In this document: one piece after another, positions 62,014 to 64,000 of the stretch
Numbering within the stretch: the first letter of the stretch is position 1
Layout of the letters: each line of letters opens with the position of its first letter
From: Yinghuangia aomiensis
GTDB taxonomy: Bacteria; Actinomycetota; Actinomycetes; Streptomycetales; Streptomycetaceae
NCBI RefSeq assembly: GCF_039542225.1
Contig: NZ_BAABHS010000040.1
Location: forward strand, 6,484-70,483
Reading direction: 5' to 3'
Length of the DNA stretch: 64,000 nt
Notes under the pieces: generated by a model
Database searches by the model: none
What the model saw: only the letters and a program-made list of their open reading frames with translations
What the model was told of the DNA's origin: nothing
Translations under genes and position numbers: made by a program

Positions 62014-63408
62014 ATGAGCACCCACCCCGACCCGGCCGGCCTCGCCGCGGAGCTGCGCGCCGGACTGCCCGAACGCGCGCTGGTCACCGACCCCGACGTC
62101 GCCGCGTCCTACGCCCACGACATGGCCGGCCTGTGCCCCGCCGGGCGGCCGGCCGCGGTGGTGCTGCCGGACACCGTCGAGCAGGTGCAGCACGTCATGC
62201 GGGTCGCGACCCGGCTGCGGGTGCCCGTCGTGCCGCAGGGGGCGCGCACCGGGCTGTCCGGCGGCGCGAGCGCCGTCGACGGCTGCATCCTGCTGTCGCT
62301 GGTCCGGATGAACCGGATCCTGGAGATCGACCCGGTCGACCGCGTCGCCGTCGTCGAGCCCGGCGTGGTCAACGCGGATCTGTCCAAGGCGGCCGGGGAG
62401 TTCGGCCTCGTCTACCCGCCGGACCCGTCCAGCTGGGAGACCTGCACGATCGGCGGCAACATCGGCACCGGCGCGGGCGGGCTGTGCTGCGTCAAATACG
62501 GCGTCACCGCCGAATACGTGCTCGGCCTGGACGTCGTGCTCCCCGACGGGGAACTCCTGCGCACCGGGCGCCGCACCGCCAAGGGCGTCGCGGGTTACGA
62601 CCTCACCCGGCTGTTCGTCGGCGCCGAAGGCACCCTCGGCGTGGTCGTCCGCGCGACGCTCGCGCTGCGCCCGACACCGCCGCCCGCGCTGGTCGTGGTC
62701 GCGCAGTTCGCCAGTACGACGGCGGTCGGGCGGGCGGTGGCGGCGATCACCGCGGCCGGGCACGTGCCGTCGCTGATGGAACTCATGGACGCCACCACGG
62801 TCCGCGCCGTCAACGACCTGGCCAACATGGGGCTGCCCGAGCGGACCGAGGCCCTGCTGTTGGTCGCCGTCGACACCCCCGACCCCCGGCCGGAGCTCGC
62901 CGCCATCGCCGAACTGTGCACGGAAGCCGGCGCCTTCGAAGTGCTGGCCGCCGACGACGCGGACGACTCGGCGATGTTCCTCACCGCACGCCGCCTCGCG
63001 CTGCCCGCGCTGGAACGGCTCGGCTCCAGCATGATCGACGACGTCGCGGTGCCGCGTTCCCGCCTGGCCGACATGCTCGACGGTGTCGCCCGGATCGCCG
63101 AGCGGCACGACACGGTCATCGGGGTGTGCGCACACGCGGGGGACGGCAACACCCATCCGATCGTCATCTTCGACGCCGCCGACACGGCGGCGACCGAGCG
63201 CGCGGGCGCCGCTTTCGACGCGATCATGGCGCTCGGCCTGGAACTGGGCGGGACCATCACCGGCGAACACGGCGTCGGCACGCTCAAGCGCGACTGGCTG
63301 GCCCGCGAGCTGGGACCGGTCGGGGTGCGGGTGCACCGCGCGGTGAAGGCGGCTTTCGACCCGCTGGGGATCATGAACCCGGGGAAGGTCGTCGCGGCGG
63401 AGGGCTAG
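62014..63408 (+). CDS. FAD-binding oxidase, GlcD/D-lactate dehydrogenase type
   Basis: A 464-residue flavoenzyme. The N-terminal FAD-binding (PCMH) domain has VPVVPQGARTGLSGGASAV and IGGNIGTGAGGLCCVKYG; the C-terminal domain has the metal/substrate region VCAHAGDGNTHPIVIFD and GGTITGEHGVGTLKRDWLA. Relatives oxidise glycolate, D-lactate or other 2-hydroxyacids; the substrate is not decided here. ATG 62014 gives MSTHPDPAGLAAEL; TACTCT ends five bases before it, so the mRNA may lack a leader. Its position after hppD, as I recall for Streptomyces, may reflect conserved order rather than a shared pathway. Confidence 0.9.
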   Translation: MSTHPDPAGLAAELRAGLPERALVTDPDVAASYAHDMAGLCPAGRPAAVVLPDTVEQVQHVMRVATRLRVPVVPQGARTGLSGGASAVDGCILLSLVRMNRILEIDPVDRVAVVEPGVVNADLSKAAGEFGLVYPPDPSSWETCTIGGNIGTGAGGLCCVKYGVTAEYVLGLDVVLPDGELLRTGRRTAKGVAGYDLTRLFVGAEGTLGVVVRATLALRPTPPPALVVVAQFASTTAVGRAVAAITAAGHVPSLMELMDATTVRAVNDLANMGLPERTEALLLVAVDTPDPRPELAAIAELCTEAGAFEVLAADDADDSAMFLTARRLALPALERLGSSMIDDVAVPRSRLADMLDGVARIAERHDTVIGVCAHAGDGNTHPIVIFDAADTAATERAGAAFDAIMALGLELGGTITGEHGVGTLKRDWLARELGPVGVRVHRAVKAAFDPLGIMNPGKVVAAEG

Positions 63409-63540
63409 GGCCGACAGCGGAGGACCAACGGCCGAGCGCCGGGGCGGGGGAGTCCCGGAGACCGCCGGCGGATGGCCGGAAGACGCCGTCGGTTCGGCCG
63501 GGCGGGTGCGACCGGGTGGTCGTGCGGCACACTCTGGGGC

Positions 63541-64000
63541 ATGTCCTGGAACACCTCGACGCCCGCGCCCGGCTGGTACGCCGACCCCGAGTCCCCGGGC
63601 TACGTCCGCTACTGGGACGGCACCGCATGGGTCCCCGACTCGGTCCGCCCGGCCGGGGAGTACGAGCAGCCCGGGCCCGAGGCCTACGCCGACGGCACCG
63701 CGCCCGGCGTCCCGGAAGGCGGCGCCGAAGCCGCCGAGGCATGGCCGGGCCAGGTCATCGCGGGCGAGGTGATCGCCGCCGAGGCGGTGACCATGGGGGA
63801 AGTGCTCGCCGCCGAGATGGAGGCCGCCGAAGCAGCGGCCGCGGGCCTGGGCACGGAGGGTACGGAAGCCTCCGCCGATACCGCCGTGGAAACCGTCGGC
63901 CGGGCCCGGACCGCCACCGCCGCGCGCCCGGCCCGGCCCGGATCGCGGGCCGCCGCACGGGGGCGCGGCCGGGCGGGCGCGGCGGCGACGATCCCCGGTC
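63541..64000 (+). CDS. DUF2510 protein, 5' part (runs off the right edge)
   Basis: An open frame of 153 visible residues begins MSWNTSTPAPGWYADPESPG and continues to the window end without a stop. The first ~40 residues are a DUF2510 motif (PGWYADP...RYWDGTAW), found at the N-terminus of many actinobacterial membrane proteins, often followed by RDD or other membrane domains. The next part is acidic and Ala/Glu-rich with near-repeats (VIAGEVIAAEAV), then turns Arg/Ala-rich at the edge. The membrane part, if present, lies outside the window. Confidence 0.75.
   Translation, partial: MSWNTSTPAPGWYADPESPGYVRYWDGTAWVPDSVRPAGEYEQPGPEAYADGTAPGVPEGGAEAAEAWPGQVIAGEVIAAEAVTMGEVLAAEMEAAEAAAAGLGTEGTEASADTAVETVGRARTATAARPARPGSRAAARGRGRAGAAATIPG

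Overview
The window is a very GC-rich chromosomal core segment of a filamentous actinomycete, most likely Streptomycetaceae or a close relative. It has actinobacterial housekeeping clusters (mtrAB-lpqB, secA, tandem membrane Ser/Thr kinases beside prfB, ftsEX-smpB-ssrA, mae-hup-murA), many GTG starts and strong GC3 bias. From memory, gene content and order resemble the Streptomyces coelicolor stretch from about SCO3014 to SCO2924. That match was not searched, and several blocks appear replaced.

Layout. 1-8.7 kb: the 5' end of a leftward gene, a degenerate MtnA-like protein, the two-component system mtrA-mtrB with lipoprotein lpqB, a ComF-type phosphoribosyltransferase, long-form hibernation factor hpf and a LuxR-type response regulator. 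8.7-15.8 kb: leftward YcaQ-like and GNAT genes, secA, an Rv3235-like protein, a DUF6912 protein and a HAD hydrolase. 15.9-26.4 kb: pruA, a CBM48 protein, the giant NAD-glutamate dehydrogenase, two membrane proteins, and glyA behind a ZTP riboswitch whose predicted platform masks the ribosome binding site. 26.4-35.9 kb: an FHA-FtsK protein divergent from two tandem kinases (pkaA/pkaB type), prfB, a sortase-type surface protein and a small zinc-ribbon membrane protein. 36.1-41.8 kb: ftsE, ftsX, an M23 peptidase, an S41 protease, smpB and tmRNA (ssrA).

41.8-45.9 kb is the oddest stretch. A two-gene leftward sugar operon (mannose-isomerase-like plus fructokinase-like) lies between two non-coding islands of about 0.9-1 kb with extreme strand asymmetry and degenerate repeats. 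One island holds a probable small RNA or attenuator with a UUCG-capped hairpin. 45.9-51 kb: malic enzyme, HU, murA, YqgE and DUF3039. 51.2-55.9 kb: a three-subunit molybdenum hydroxylase operon; its iron-sulfur subunit has an unusual 380-residue repeat-bearing N-terminus and its large subunit has altered active-site motifs. 56.1-64 kb: a DEAD-type helicase, an IclR regulator, an S16 membrane protease, an Lrp/AsnC regulator divergent from hppD, a GlcD-type FAD oxidase and the start of a DUF2510 protein.

Working together: the segment joins envelope and division control (MtrAB-LpqB, PkaA/B, FtsEX with an M23 hydrolase, MurA), protein export and ribosome upkeep (SecA, HPF, RF2, SmpB-tmRNA), and nitrogen, one-carbon and aromatic amino-acid use (PruA, GDH, GlyA, HppD). 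I saw no phage, insertion sequence, CRISPR array, tRNA or rRNA. I do not see a complete new multi-gene system. The best leads are the riboswitch platform, the catalytically stripped MtnA paralogue coupled to mtrA, the islands beside ssrA, and the repeat-tailed hydroxylase.
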